Source of the DNA: Porphyridium purpureum
Taxonomy: Eukaryota > Rhodophyta > Bangiophyceae > Porphyridiales > Porphyridiaceae
DNA length: 64,000 nt
Assembly: GCA_008690995.1 (NCBI GenBank)
Contig: VRMN01000001.1
Span: 2,418,001-2,482,000, forward strand
Reading direction: 5' to 3'
Shown here: piece after piece, positions 28,930 to 37,240 of the stretch
Numbering within the stretch: the stretch's first letter is position 1
Layout of the letters: every line of letters starts with the position of its first letter
The notes under the pieces: model-generated
What the model was told of the DNA's origin: nothing
The model's input: the letters and a program-made list of their open reading frames with translations, nothing else
Databases searched by the model: none
Made by a program: the position numbers and the translations under genes

Positions 28930-29601
28930 TGAGTTTTCATCAAGCACTCGTATTAAGATGTAACACCTAGAGATCCAAGAATAGCATTCATTCCGAGCGC
29001 AGTTTTGATGAACATAAATCAGCTTTTCACGTTCCAATCTTGCACGAGTGCGACAACGGTAGCATGACTGGCGATGTCACTTTAGGATGCTAGCCAGAGG
29101 CCAGGTTCAAACCTCGACTCCGAGCCTGCTAAGCAGCCAGCGTGAAGACGAGCGGCCTGGCCGTCTAGCTACGACGTCGTTTCCAAAGTCCTTATGTCCA
29201 GGCCGCACATCCTGGATCCTGGGTAGAAGCACACCACGGAACGCCAAAGGCAAGTACCATGGCGTTTGCCGGATGCGCACATTTTCCAAGGTGCAAGAAT
29301 ACGGTTCGATTCAGGTTGCAGCGCACCAGCATGGTTTCAACGCTGACCGTTCACGGAATATGTCCTGAAACATTGTCCGGCACACCTCGCACGCGTATGC
29401 TGTGCACTCGCGCGCTCGCGGACGCACGACATTCTCCATCGACGCTTGTTTTCTGTGCAGCGAAATTTAGGTGGCTTTTGCGGGCGGCATGGGATCATCG
29501 TTTTCGCGCGGACGCGAATCGACGTTTTGATGAGGTCGGCTGCTCTGTGTAGAGCCACGACAATCTGACGGACTGAAGGAGCATTCCATCCAGCCGACAG
29601 C
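28930..29601. other. Intergenic region before the Donson-like gene
   Basis: About 670 bp with no recognisable gene, TATA box or repeat. Confidence 0.35.
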
Positions 29602-31053
29602 ATGTCGCAGTCACAGCACGCACCAACGCCGATGGAGCTGAAGCGGCTCAGCAAACAGCGGCGGCAGCAGGCGAGCCAAGTTGGCGCCGACATGTGCGCG
29701 AACGGCGCTGCAGCGGGTACCGCTACCAATGGCACTTTCAGCGTGTCCCGGGCGGTGCAGCTTGCAAATGCCAGTGCAGATTCTCACGCGAACGAATGGG
29801 CGCTCATGTCTAACACCATATCCAATTTTTGTGCACCTGAAGACACGCGGCAAGCTGGTAGTCCGGCGCTCGATGCACTGGGCAACGGAACTGCGGACGG
29901 TTCAGACGTGAAGGAATGGGATCCCAGCGCGGAGGGCAGGCTGGATGTGCACGCAGACGAACGCTTGCTCGAGTCGTGTGAATATGCGTACGCGGGGAGG
30001 TCGCTCGAGTCATTACGATATCGGGTCCGTCCGGCCACATTCCGAGCTGCGTTTGCAGCCATTGCGTCAAGTGGTGGCGTGGCTTCCTCACTCGCCGACT
30101 TCAACTGTGCTCGTGATTCTGGCCGTCAGATAAGGGACCAGCTGGAGACAGCCATGTATCTGGCGAGAATACAGTTCCGATACCCAATGGGCATGCCAGA
30201 CGAAACACAAGCAAAACTGTGGAGAAGATTTTGGCAGGGCGAGCGCGCGGCAACTCTGGGTGAAGATTTCATGCGATTGGCGCACGAGCGCGTGGATGAG
30301 TGGCAAGAGGCGCTACGTAGTGTCCTGTTGATGCTGCGTGGCCTGGCACAAGAATATCATGAACGCGTTGACGGTGGCGGCGAGAGCGCTGTGCGGGAAA
30401 ATGCGTGCTGTATATTTCTCGGAGGTAGCATTCTGGATGTGCGCGAGTCAGTGAATCCGGACGAGCAAGTGCATGCCGCATGGCATAATGCGCCCGCCGC
30501 AGTGAAAGTACTGCTCGAAAGTGGTCACGATGTGCTGGAGGGTATAGAGGTGGAGGCACGGAGCACAGGCAGAATTAACCTGCGTGTGCGCGGCGCACAC
30601 GCTGTGCATGCGCTCATCGAACTGGTGCAGGGACACACGAGCGTCGCCATGGGGATCAGCATGACCGACGCAACCGCGCGCGAGGCATCCGTGAGCGCGA
30701 CAGCAAATGTTAGTACTCGTAGAGAGGACGTACCGCTCATACTCAGTGATGTACCATTTCCGAAAGCCACCATCAGCCTGGCTCCCATCAAGGGCCCGCG
30801 CCCAGTGCACGTCGCAAGTTATGGTTCCGCGACCGCCCGGACGTACCAAACCTTGCTCATTGACGGGCCCATTCGAGCGCAGCATGCAGACGCGTTTGCC
30901 TCGGCGCTGTCAGGTCTCCTGTACTTTGACAGTATAGATTTTGACGACCACGCTGGCTTGGATGCGACATCGGACCGCGACGACAAGCCCGTGCACGCAT
31001 CGGTTCGGCGTTCGCTGCGCATCAGCGCCAGACCGTGCGCGCCGTTTACTTGA
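29602..31053 (+). CDS. Donson-like replication protein (tentative)
   Basis: A 483-residue single-exon protein. Residues 1-110 are low complexity. The body (about 115-480) carries features that recall the Donson/Humpty-dumpty family, which helps load or stabilise the replicative helicase. These are an N-terminal YLARIQFRYPMGMP segment, the helix DEWQEALRSVLLMLRGL where Donson has its conserved DW/EWxxxFRSxxxxLR, a following hydrophobic CCIFLGG strand, and near the C terminus LLIDGPIRAQHADAFASAL, which resembles the Donson ITGPILPHxLHxL element. The aromatic CPYFYVC part typical of Donson is not seen, so the assignment is weak. That the frame is coding is well supported by length and composition. 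Confidence 0.6.
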   Translation: MSQSQHAPTPMELKRLSKQRRQQASQVGADMCANGAAAGTATNGTFSVSRAVQLANASADSHANEWALMSNTISNFCAPEDTRQAGSPALDALGNGTADGSDVKEWDPSAEGRLDVHADERLLESCEYAYAGRSLESLRYRVRPATFRAAFAAIASSGGVASSLADFNCARDSGRQIRDQLETAMYLARIQFRYPMGMPDETQAKLWRRFWQGERAATLGEDFMRLAHERVDEWQEALRSVLLMLRGLAQEYHERVDGGGESAVRENACCIFLGGSILDVRESVNPDEQVHAAWHNAPAAVKVLLESGHDVLEGIEVEARSTGRINLRVRGAHAVHALIELVQGHTSVAMGISMTDATAREASVSATANVSTRREDVPLILSDVPFPKATISLAPIKGPRPVHVASYGSATARTYQTLLIDGPIRAQHADAFASALSGLLYFDSIDFDDHAGLDATSDRDDKPVHASVRRSLRISARPCAPFT

Positions 31054-32252
31054 CGCGAATGTCGAGTGGATTCGAGTAGGTTTAAAGTTCAGCGCAGTAC
31101 TCGCATCGTGCCCTTCCGTGAGAGCACAGGATCGGCGACATTACTCACACCAGTGAAATGGGAGTAGCTTGACTTGCTCCATGAATGGTACCTCGCGTCA
31201 AGTGGCCTGCTTACCTTGGCGCGGCTCTGAATTTTCTTCGTGCCTTGAGAATTATGGGAAAACCGAGAGTGAAGTTGGCGCTCTTGAGAGCGGACAGCAA
31301 TTTGTGACCCCGCTCTGGAACTTGGAAAGGCGTCCCTGCTAAACCCTCGCTGGCGGTCCGATCTGGGTAATAGTGCGAGATACGTGTGTAGAATCCCGTT
31401 TGCTCACAGCGGAGCCACGCGCCGCGAGGCATGAGTGGGCAAGCGGCAAAAATGCCGAGGATTTCGAGGATCAGGAGGAAGGCACGGAAGATTCCGGGAA
31501 TCCGCAGACTTCCCGGGCGAGGAACAGAACACGTGCCTGCCGCACGGGCGCTGGTGTCGACGACGATAATGCCGAGCCGAGCCCGCGATTTCATACCGTG
31601 GCGGACCAAACGTAGGGCAGCAGCCCGGGACGTGGAGCTGCTGATTGGGATCGGTTCGATCGCGCGTCACACACCCACACAGTCCTTTCCAGCATCCACG
31701 GCAGCCGCAAAGCCGTGAGGACCCCGTCCCACCCACCGCACCGCACCGCGTCTTTGTGGAGAGGGGGCATGTGGTAGGAGCGTCAGTCATTCATTCTGTT
31801 TTTGATGAGTAATCGTGGCCGCCGCCTTAATTCTCTTTGTGCCCGCGCGGATTTAATTCACCTTGCACCGACTTGGTGGTACGTGTCTGTCAAAATACAC
31901 CCAAAACATCATACACTCGCTGGGCTTCAATCGACACGCCGAAAATTCACAACATACGTTCTCTCTACGCACGTGTGGGTTGCACATGCCTTTTATCATA
32001 AACCAAGGCTGTTCAGATATAGACACACACAAAACGCCACAGCGATTCCCAACTAATAAAAAAAAATATCGGCTGAGCAAACCACCAAACAAAGCGTAGC
32101 AGCCGGCAGCGAATGGTTGAAAAAGTTGGATGGGATCTCGACAAGGGTTAGTTTGTTTCGCCTTTGTTTTTTGTGGGCGTGCGTGTGTGAGCTGCTGGGC
32201 AAGTGGCGAGTAAGAGGCGTGAGGAAGGAAACCGGTTGGCGGTGAGGAGGTG
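31054..32252. other. Intergenic region, no supported gene
   Basis: About 1.2 kb. Overlapping frames around 31211-31718 are open on both strands (95-133 codons), one of them a basic 95-codon ATG frame (31431-31718 +). None has a recognisable domain. Around 32057-32068 there is an A-run that may lie in a leader. Confidence 0.3.
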
Positions 32253-32260
32253 TATAAAGG
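32253..32260 (+). promoter_or_regulatory. TATA box of the zf-4CXXC gene
   Basis: TATAAAGG, 195 bp upstream of the ATG at 32448. Confidence 0.45.
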
Positions 32261-32447
32261 GGCCGGGAGCGCGCTGCCGCGAGCAAGGAAGTGCGCTTAA
32301 TGCAGTGAGAGACCAGGATCGGGGCAGAACGGCAAACAGAGTGGATTGGTTTTGTGCCGGTTTCAATCTCCGAGATTCGAAACGGGGCCGACGAGACGTT
32401 AGGCGAAGGAGCTTGGAGGGTCTTGGCCGAACGGATACGCCGGCAGG

Positions 32448-33812
32448 ATGTTTGGGCTTGATGAGTTTGGGGAAGACCTTGCGTACGCGGATAGCATTGG
32501 GTGGGGCGGGGAGTGGGTCGAGCAGGCGGATAATGATGGGCTCGGGCTGGGCTTGAGCGATTTGCCAGCCGCCGCGTCGCCGTCGCTGAGGCCGCCCCAC
32601 TTTCACGGCAGCGGTACCGTGGGCGCCCTGCGCGGCGGCCATTCGTACGAGAACATGCAGTACTCGGCAGTCGACCAATACGGCCGCCCGCACTACAAGG
32701 GGTTGTACGCCGTGCCGCCCTCCGACGACTTGTTCATGGATTTGCCGCATGCTCTGGGTGCGCACCACGCGCCAGCTCACGCACCGCAACCCGGCGGCGT
32801 CGCTAATGCACAGCCGCACGGACACGGAAGCGCACCACTTGTATCGACCGCGCCTGCATCGCAACCCGTGGGCACGCACAGGGGTCCGAGACTGCAGCTC
32901 GATGGCCATGGCCGCCCTCACTACAAGGGATTGTACGCGCTGGACGACGTGGAGTTGGACGAGGTCGTCGGGCCACTGCACCATGGGTCTGGCCACCCGG
33001 CAATGACCACGGCGACCACGGCGAAGAGGAGGAATGTGGAAATGTCTGAGATGACCTTCTCGACAGTCGATCATCACCGCCCTCACCCGTCCTCGGTCGT
33101 CTCGGGTGTGGCCGCGCCGGTGCCGCACCCACAGCAGCAAGCGCACACTTATGGCGCGCCAAATGCAGCTGCTCTGCCGACACAACAACAGCAGCGCCAT
33201 CACCATCACCACGCAGAGGCGCACATGAATACCGCAGAGCAGGCAGACAATGAGACAATTTCGTCGGCCGCCCTTACTGCGCATGGTGCTGACACCCTCG
33301 CGTCGCGCGTCGTGGGCGGACGCGTCGAAAAACCCAAAGTTCCGCGCAAGAAACCCGCATCCAAACCGGAAAAGGCTGAGCTCGTGAAGGATGCCTCTGT
33401 GTTGAAGGAACTCGAGCAGCTGGCTAGTAAGCCAAAGATTCGCCGGTACAGCAACTCTACGGCGTCGCGCTTTTGCCACATTTGTGCGCGAAGCATGGAT
33501 TCTGTGCGAGCCATCTCGTGCTTCAACACGCTGTTTGGCGTGTGCCGCAAAATCATCTGTGAGAAGTGCTTTGAGCAGTACGGCTGGGACTGGGAAGCCG
33601 CGAGCAAGCCAGGTGCGCGCTGGAGCTGCGCACATTGCAAGGGCATTTGTCCGGAACGAGCGCAGTGCAACACATATAAGCGTACAAACCAACGGCGGCG
33701 GCTGAAAGGTTTGGAAAGGCGCAAGCAACTGGAGGAGCTCTTGATCGCCGGAGGGGCGGACGGAATCTCTGGTCTGTTGGATATGAGAGAAGGCGATGAA
33801 GAGCAGTCTTGA
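32448..33812 (+). CDS. zf-4CXXC_R1 (CDCA7-type) zinc-finger nuclear protein
   Basis: A 454-residue probable chromatin or transcription factor. The C-terminal zinc domain (341-410) holds ten cysteines: C343, C346, C358, C366, C371, C374, C394, C397, C401 and C407. The typical segments FCHIC, ICEKCFEQYGWDW and WSCAHCKGIC are present, as in the CDCA7/R1 family, whose members recruit chromatin remodellers such as HELLS; one cysteine pair is spaced more widely than usual. A basic linker (295-335) precedes it. The N-terminal half is low complexity, with His- and Gln-rich runs. It contains an exact duplicate of GRPHYKGLYA (79-88 and 155-164), each followed by an acidic hydrophobic stretch. The C-terminal tail is helical and acidic. 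Confidence 0.85.
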   Translation: MFGLDEFGEDLAYADSIGWGGEWVEQADNDGLGLGLSDLPAAASPSLRPPHFHGSGTVGALRGGHSYENMQYSAVDQYGRPHYKGLYAVPPSDDLFMDLPHALGAHHAPAHAPQPGGVANAQPHGHGSAPLVSTAPASQPVGTHRGPRLQLDGHGRPHYKGLYALDDVELDEVVGPLHHGSGHPAMTTATTAKRRNVEMSEMTFSTVDHHRPHPSSVVSGVAAPVPHPQQQAHTYGAPNAAALPTQQQQRHHHHHAEAHMNTAEQADNETISSAALTAHGADTLASRVVGGRVEKPKVPRKKPASKPEKAELVKDASVLKELEQLASKPKIRRYSNSTASRFCHICARSMDSVRAISCFNTLFGVCRKIICEKCFEQYGWDWEAASKPGARWSCAHCKGICPERAQCNTYKRTNQRRRLKGLERRKQLEELLIAGGADGISGLLDMREGDEEQS

Positions 33813-33970
33813 AAACATGGCGTGGATGGATATTTAGATCTTGTCTTGGAAATCATTTGTGAATAGTGTGTTGCGGATTAATGGTAAAATGTTCCTGAGT
33901 GATGAAGTTGTGCTCTACTCACGCGAATCCAGCCAGGGCAAAGGCGGTCTCTCGTTCGGGTCGACGCATG

Positions 33971-34897
33971 TTATCGTTTTAAAAATATGTACAAATCGTC
34001 ACGCGTACCCGCGCGGCAGATTCGAATGCGCCCGTTCAGAAACGAGACGCGTAGAACCGCTTTAGAGTCGCTGCGCATCTCGTGAACGCCCCTGATCAAA
34101 GCCTTTTCGTAAGTCTGCTCCAAAGTATTTCCATCTCGAACGCTGAATGTTCCAATCAGCTTGTTGGTAACCTTGGCGAATCCTGCGCTGTATGCGACCG
34201 TCTCCGCGCTCTCCGCCGAGCCATCTCCGTTGAGCGTTTGCGTCACGCTCTCCAGCACACTGAACGGAAGCAACTTACCGAGCCCGGTGAGGCCTTTGTT
34301 TTTCTTCAGCGCGTCGCTCTGACAAACGAGCAAGTCCCACACTCCAACCAATTTATACTTCGTGACCTTCACGCCAGCGCCGCCGACTGGGACGGCACTC
34401 GTCTTGACGTTTTTGGCATTCTTAGCATTTTTTGCATTTTTGACATTTTTCTTTTTACCGGCGCCTCCAGACGCTAGTGACACTTCGCGGTTCTCTAATG
34501 CCTCTGCAAGTTTCAGCGCTCTCTTGAGCGTTTCCCGATCGCGTAGCGTTTCCCTGCCGGTTTTTGTGTTGGCGTCCACCTCTCGCTTGCCTGTGAATGT
34601 ACCCTCATCCGTGCCCAACACCACGATCCTCTGCTGCTTAAGCACGCCCTCCAGCAGCTGCTCCAACGCTTGCTCCTCCGGGCTTGTAGCACGCTCAACG
34701 GCTCCTGCACTTCGATCCGACTCGGGCGCAGCTTGGACGCGAACGTGAAGCGACGACCGCCACGGGCGCCCAGCCGGCGGTGAGATTCCCACGCGTCTGC
34801 CGTCTATTCGTAGACCTGCGCATCGCAGCTGCTCGCCAGGCTGGGCGCCGCGCACCCAGCATCCCGCGCCGATTCCCACAAACGCCGCACACTCCAT
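33971..34897 (-). CDS. Plastid lipid-associated protein (fibrillin/PAP)
   Basis: Fibrillins coat plastoglobules or thylakoid margins and bind lipids or quinones. The product has 308 residues from the ATG at 34897; the frame is open 14 codons upstream from a GTG. The first 70 or so residues are Arg/Gly/Ala-rich, suiting a plastid leader. An odd linker of four near-identical KNA/KNV triplets follows a GAGKKK run, encoded by short T-rich repeats at 34418-34455. The PAP domain covers about 175-308: YKLVGVWDLLVC, a central VTNKLIGTFSV strand and the family-end motif LNGRIRICRAGTRDDLYIFL, matching the usual RISRGxxGxxFVFL. It converges with the zf-4CXXC gene. Confidence 0.75.
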   Translation of the reverse strand: MECAAFVGIGAGCWVRGAQPGEQLRCAGLRIDGRRVGISPPAGRPWRSSLHVRVQAAPESDRSAGAVERATSPEEQALEQLLEGVLKQQRIVVLGTDEGTFTGKREVDANTKTGRETLRDRETLKRALKLAEALENREVSLASGGAGKKKNVKNAKNAKNAKNVKTSAVPVGGAGVKVTKYKLVGVWDLLVCQSDALKKNKGLTGLGKLLPFSVLESVTQTLNGDGSAESAETVAYSAGFAKVTNKLIGTFSVRDGNTLEQTYEKALIRGVHEMRSDSKAVLRVSFLNGRIRICRAGTRDDLYIFLKR

Positions 34898-34982
34898 CGT
34901 CGAGCGTCTTCCATCACAACCTCCCCCACGGCTATCCACGGCGACTCCCAGACATGAGAGTGCAACAAAGGCTATACTTGAT

Positions 34983-34990
34983 CTATATAT
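34983..34990. promoter_or_regulatory. TATA-like element between fibrillin and tRNA genes
   Basis: The AT-rich run ctatatat lies 86 bp upstream of the fibrillin ATG and 38 bp before the tRNA. It could serve the minus-strand fibrillin gene or act upstream of the tRNA. Confidence 0.35.
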
Positions 34991-35027
34991 TAAGTCTTAA
35001 ATTCCCCCTCTCTCCACAACCAAAGAC

Positions 35028-35101
35028 GTCGCCCTGGCCAAATTGGATAAGGCGCCCGGCTACGAACCGGGAGATTGCGGGTTCAAGTCCCGCGGGCGAT
35101 G
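35028..35101 (+). tRNA. tRNA-Arg (anticodon ACG)
   Basis: A 74-nt cloverleaf. The acceptor stem is gtcgccc with gggcgat (one G-U pair). The D stem is gcc/ggc. The anticodon stem cccgg/ccggg encloses the loop ctacgaa, giving anticodon ACG. The T arm is gcggg-ttcaagt-cccgc, and the discriminator is G. There is no encoded CCA and no intron, as in nuclear tRNA genes. A T6 Pol III terminator follows at 35116-35121. A34 would be edited to inosine to read CGU, CGC and CGA. Confidence 0.93.
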
Positions 35102-35115
35102 CTTGCTTGGAAATA

Positions 35116-35121
35116 TTTTTT
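35116..35121 (+). terminator. Pol III T-run terminator
   Basis: Six consecutive T, 14 nt after the tRNA discriminator base. Confidence 0.8.
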
Positions 35122-35264
35122 GCTGCTGTCGTTGGCCGGGCAAAAGTTTGCTGAGGGGGGAACCAGTGTTTATTTCGGCTGCGCGTCGTTCTTGCGTCGT
35201 CCACCTTGGTGGTGCTCCATTGTCCTCCATTCTTCTTTCTTTTTTTGTGGTCCCACACACTGAC

Positions 35265-36101
35265 ATGCTGCGCGCACGGATAGTGGCTCGCATGCGCGTC
35301 GTCGAGCGCATGCTTGACGCTCGCGACGTGGCGCGCGCGACGAGACTGCACAGACAGGGCGCGTGGCATCGACTTGAAAACCCGAGCGCGCAAACGTTCA
35401 CGCCTGGAAGAGTGGTCTGGAGCGCTGCGCGTTGGTACGGGACAGAGAGAAGCTCAGATGGAGAGGATGACGAGGCAGCGTCTCGTGATACGCGCTTGTA
35501 TGATGGGGACGTGATGCGGGAGGAGCGACTCCGCAAGCAGAGTGAGATGCGCATCGCTGAATTTATGAAACAGGGGTACGGGTATAGTTCGGAAGGTGTA
35601 GAGCAGGTTGAGAGCGAGGACCAGCTCGTGGACAAAGCCATTGCCGCGCAGATGCGCCAGCAGATTCTGGAGGAGGAGCAGCACAACCTCCGCAAGGGCA
35701 CTAAAAAGCTGCCCGTCGTCACCGGCGAACAATTGTCTGTAGGCGAGGTCGTGGAGCTTGTGAAGGACTCGCTCGGTGGTGACATCAAGGTGCTGGACGT
35801 GTCTACAAAGGCGTCATTCACGGACGCTATTATCGTGTGCTCGGCGAAAAGCGTGCGACACTTGTATGCGATAGGGAATACCGTACTCAAGCAGGTACAA
35901 ATGCGAAAGATTCTCGTGAATGGCCGCGTACCCGTGTTAGAAGGCCGTGAGCGCTCGGACAATTGGCTCGTTATGGACGGAGGTGAGTGGGTGCTACATG
36001 TCATGCTGCCCGCGCTTCGCAGAGAAGTGGGCTTGGAAGACTTATGGGGTGCGGACTACGAACCCAGCGGATCGATCGAGGACCACGAAGAGCTAAACTA
36101 A
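35265..36101 (+). CDS. RsfS/Iojap-family ribosomal silencing factor, organelle-targeted
   Basis: RsfS proteins bind uL14 on the large subunit of bacterial-type ribosomes and block subunit joining or aid assembly. The product has 278 residues from the ATG at 35265. The longer open frame runs back into the tRNA gene and cannot be coding there. The N terminus (MLRARIVARMRVVERML) is Arg-rich, without acids in its first 14 residues, and suits a mitochondrial or plastid presequence. The RsfS domain spans about 141-256: VVELVKDSLGGDIKVLDVS, FTDAIIVCSAKSVRHLYAI and the closing signature SDNWLVMDGGEWVLHVMLPALRREVGLEDLW. A charged extension of about 140 residues before the domain is longer than in bacteria. 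Confidence 0.92.
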   Translation: MLRARIVARMRVVERMLDARDVARATRLHRQGAWHRLENPSAQTFTPGRVVWSAARWYGTERSSDGEDDEAASRDTRLYDGDVMREERLRKQSEMRIAEFMKQGYGYSSEGVEQVESEDQLVDKAIAAQMRQQILEEEQHNLRKGTKKLPVVTGEQLSVGEVVELVKDSLGGDIKVLDVSTKASFTDAIIVCSAKSVRHLYAIGNTVLKQVQMRKILVNGRVPVLEGRERSDNWLVMDGGEWVLHVMLPALRREVGLEDLWGADYEPSGSIEDHEELN

Positions 36102-36245
36102 CAGCTTGTATTGATAAACACAACCTGGGGGCACAATCTACCCACGCGTACAGCGTGTCGAGCAAAAAAAGTTCAATGACACAGGCCTTCACCAGGAGCC
36201 AACGCTAGATTTGTCCCTCGCCTATCGAATGCAGACAATCGCACC

Positions 36246-36902
36246 TTAAGTGCGTGGCACAAAGTAGATGCCTTCGTTCGTCTTCCACTGCGTGTTGGCC
36301 GACTTTTTGCTTGTACAGCTCACCTCAATATGATTTGCAATCGGGTCTGAGTATTTGTTTTTGGCCAGCGCTTGCAGGCTGCGACCAGTCTGCTTGTGTG
36401 TAAAAGAAACGGTGGCGAATCGTTCCCAAAACGCCTGATCATCCGTACGACACTCAACAATCCAGTTGTCACCGAGATCGCCATTCCCATCATCACCGTA
36501 GCAGCTCACTTCGTAGTTTTTGTAAGGCGATGCATGGTTGTGCGAGTGCAAGTTACGGCGGGTGGTCAGATGCTGCAGTCGAATCGTTGCTCCGCACGGA
36601 ACCGGAGTGCCCTGTGCCTGAGGCGGTTCCTGATGAGCGCTCTTCACCACCCAGAAGCCATTCTCGTCATCGATCTGCGGGTTGCACGATGTGAACTGCT
36701 GAGACGAGCCCGAGCCGTACGCCATGTCCTGCGAAAACAACCGCGTCCCGGTTGGAATATGCTCCAGCTTGATCACTGACCCGTAGGAGACATACCTGAC
36801 TTCTTCTGTGTGTCCATCTTCGCGCGCTCCCAGTACTATCCTCACCAGCCCCAGAGCCACCACAACCGCAAATACCCGCACCATCCGCATCATCTGCGCC
36901 AT
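36246..36902 (-). CDS. SDF2-like MIR-domain ER protein
   Basis: An ER-lumen protein of 218 residues that in other eukaryotes works with the ERdj3/BiP chaperones in quality control. A signal peptide (about 1-26, VFAVVVALGLVRIVLGA) is followed by three MIR repeats. Landmarks are YGSVIKLEHIPTGTRLFSQD, the segment YGSGSSQQ, CGATIRLQHLTTRRNLHSH, and at the end the family motif WKTNEGIYFVP. The length equals human SDF2 (211). No C-terminal HDEL/KDEL is present, so retention would depend on partners, as for SDF2 itself. The longer frame opens with TTG; the ATG at 36902 is chosen. Confidence 0.92.
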   Translation of the reverse strand: MAQMMRMVRVFAVVVALGLVRIVLGAREDGHTEEVRYVSYGSVIKLEHIPTGTRLFSQDMAYGSGSSQQFTSCNPQIDDENGFWVVKSAHQEPPQAQGTPVPCGATIRLQHLTTRRNLHSHNHASPYKNYEVSCYGDDGNGDLGDNWIVECRTDDQAFWERFATVSFTHKQTGRSLQALAKNKYSDPIANHIEVSCTSKKSANTQWKTNEGIYFVPRT

Positions 36903-37240
36903 GCCGATCCCCAAGACAGTTTCTCTTGTTGGAAGAACCTTTTTCCCCTAGCCGCTGCACGTCTTCCCGCGCGCTCCCGGTCGCTCGGCTCCCTGTGCTT
37001 AGCGCAGGAGGAGTAGGACACGCAGCAGGAGGCACAGAAGATGCTCAGCACACGGGTTGTCCGTGGCGGGAAACAGGTTACGCCAGAAATTGTGGTCGCA
37101 GTTGAAGCTCCAAGACCTGGGGTGGCTGGCTGCAATCAGACGCTGCAAGGAAACGGAAAGAAACTTTACAGATGAGAGAACATTGCTGTCTGAGATGAGG
37201 CAGGTGGATACAATGCTGGTACACAAATGGCGCGGCGCTT
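36903..37240. other. Intergenic region, SDF2 promoter side
   Basis: 338 bp between the SDF2 start and the kinesin stop. Nothing recognisable; no TATA box near the SDF2 start. Confidence 0.35.

Noticed and set aside
31211-31718. Frames open on both strands (133 and 95 codons)
   Set aside because: Mutually antisense; neither is clearly protein-like and no promoter or homologue is visible.
32148-33818. 556-codon minus-strand open frame
   Set aside because: Antisense to the zf-4CXXC gene; no domain, and it starts and ends with the coding region opposite.
35043-35264. N-terminal extension of the RsfS frame
   Set aside because: It begins inside the tRNA-Arg gene; the ATG at 35265 starts a proper organelle presequence.
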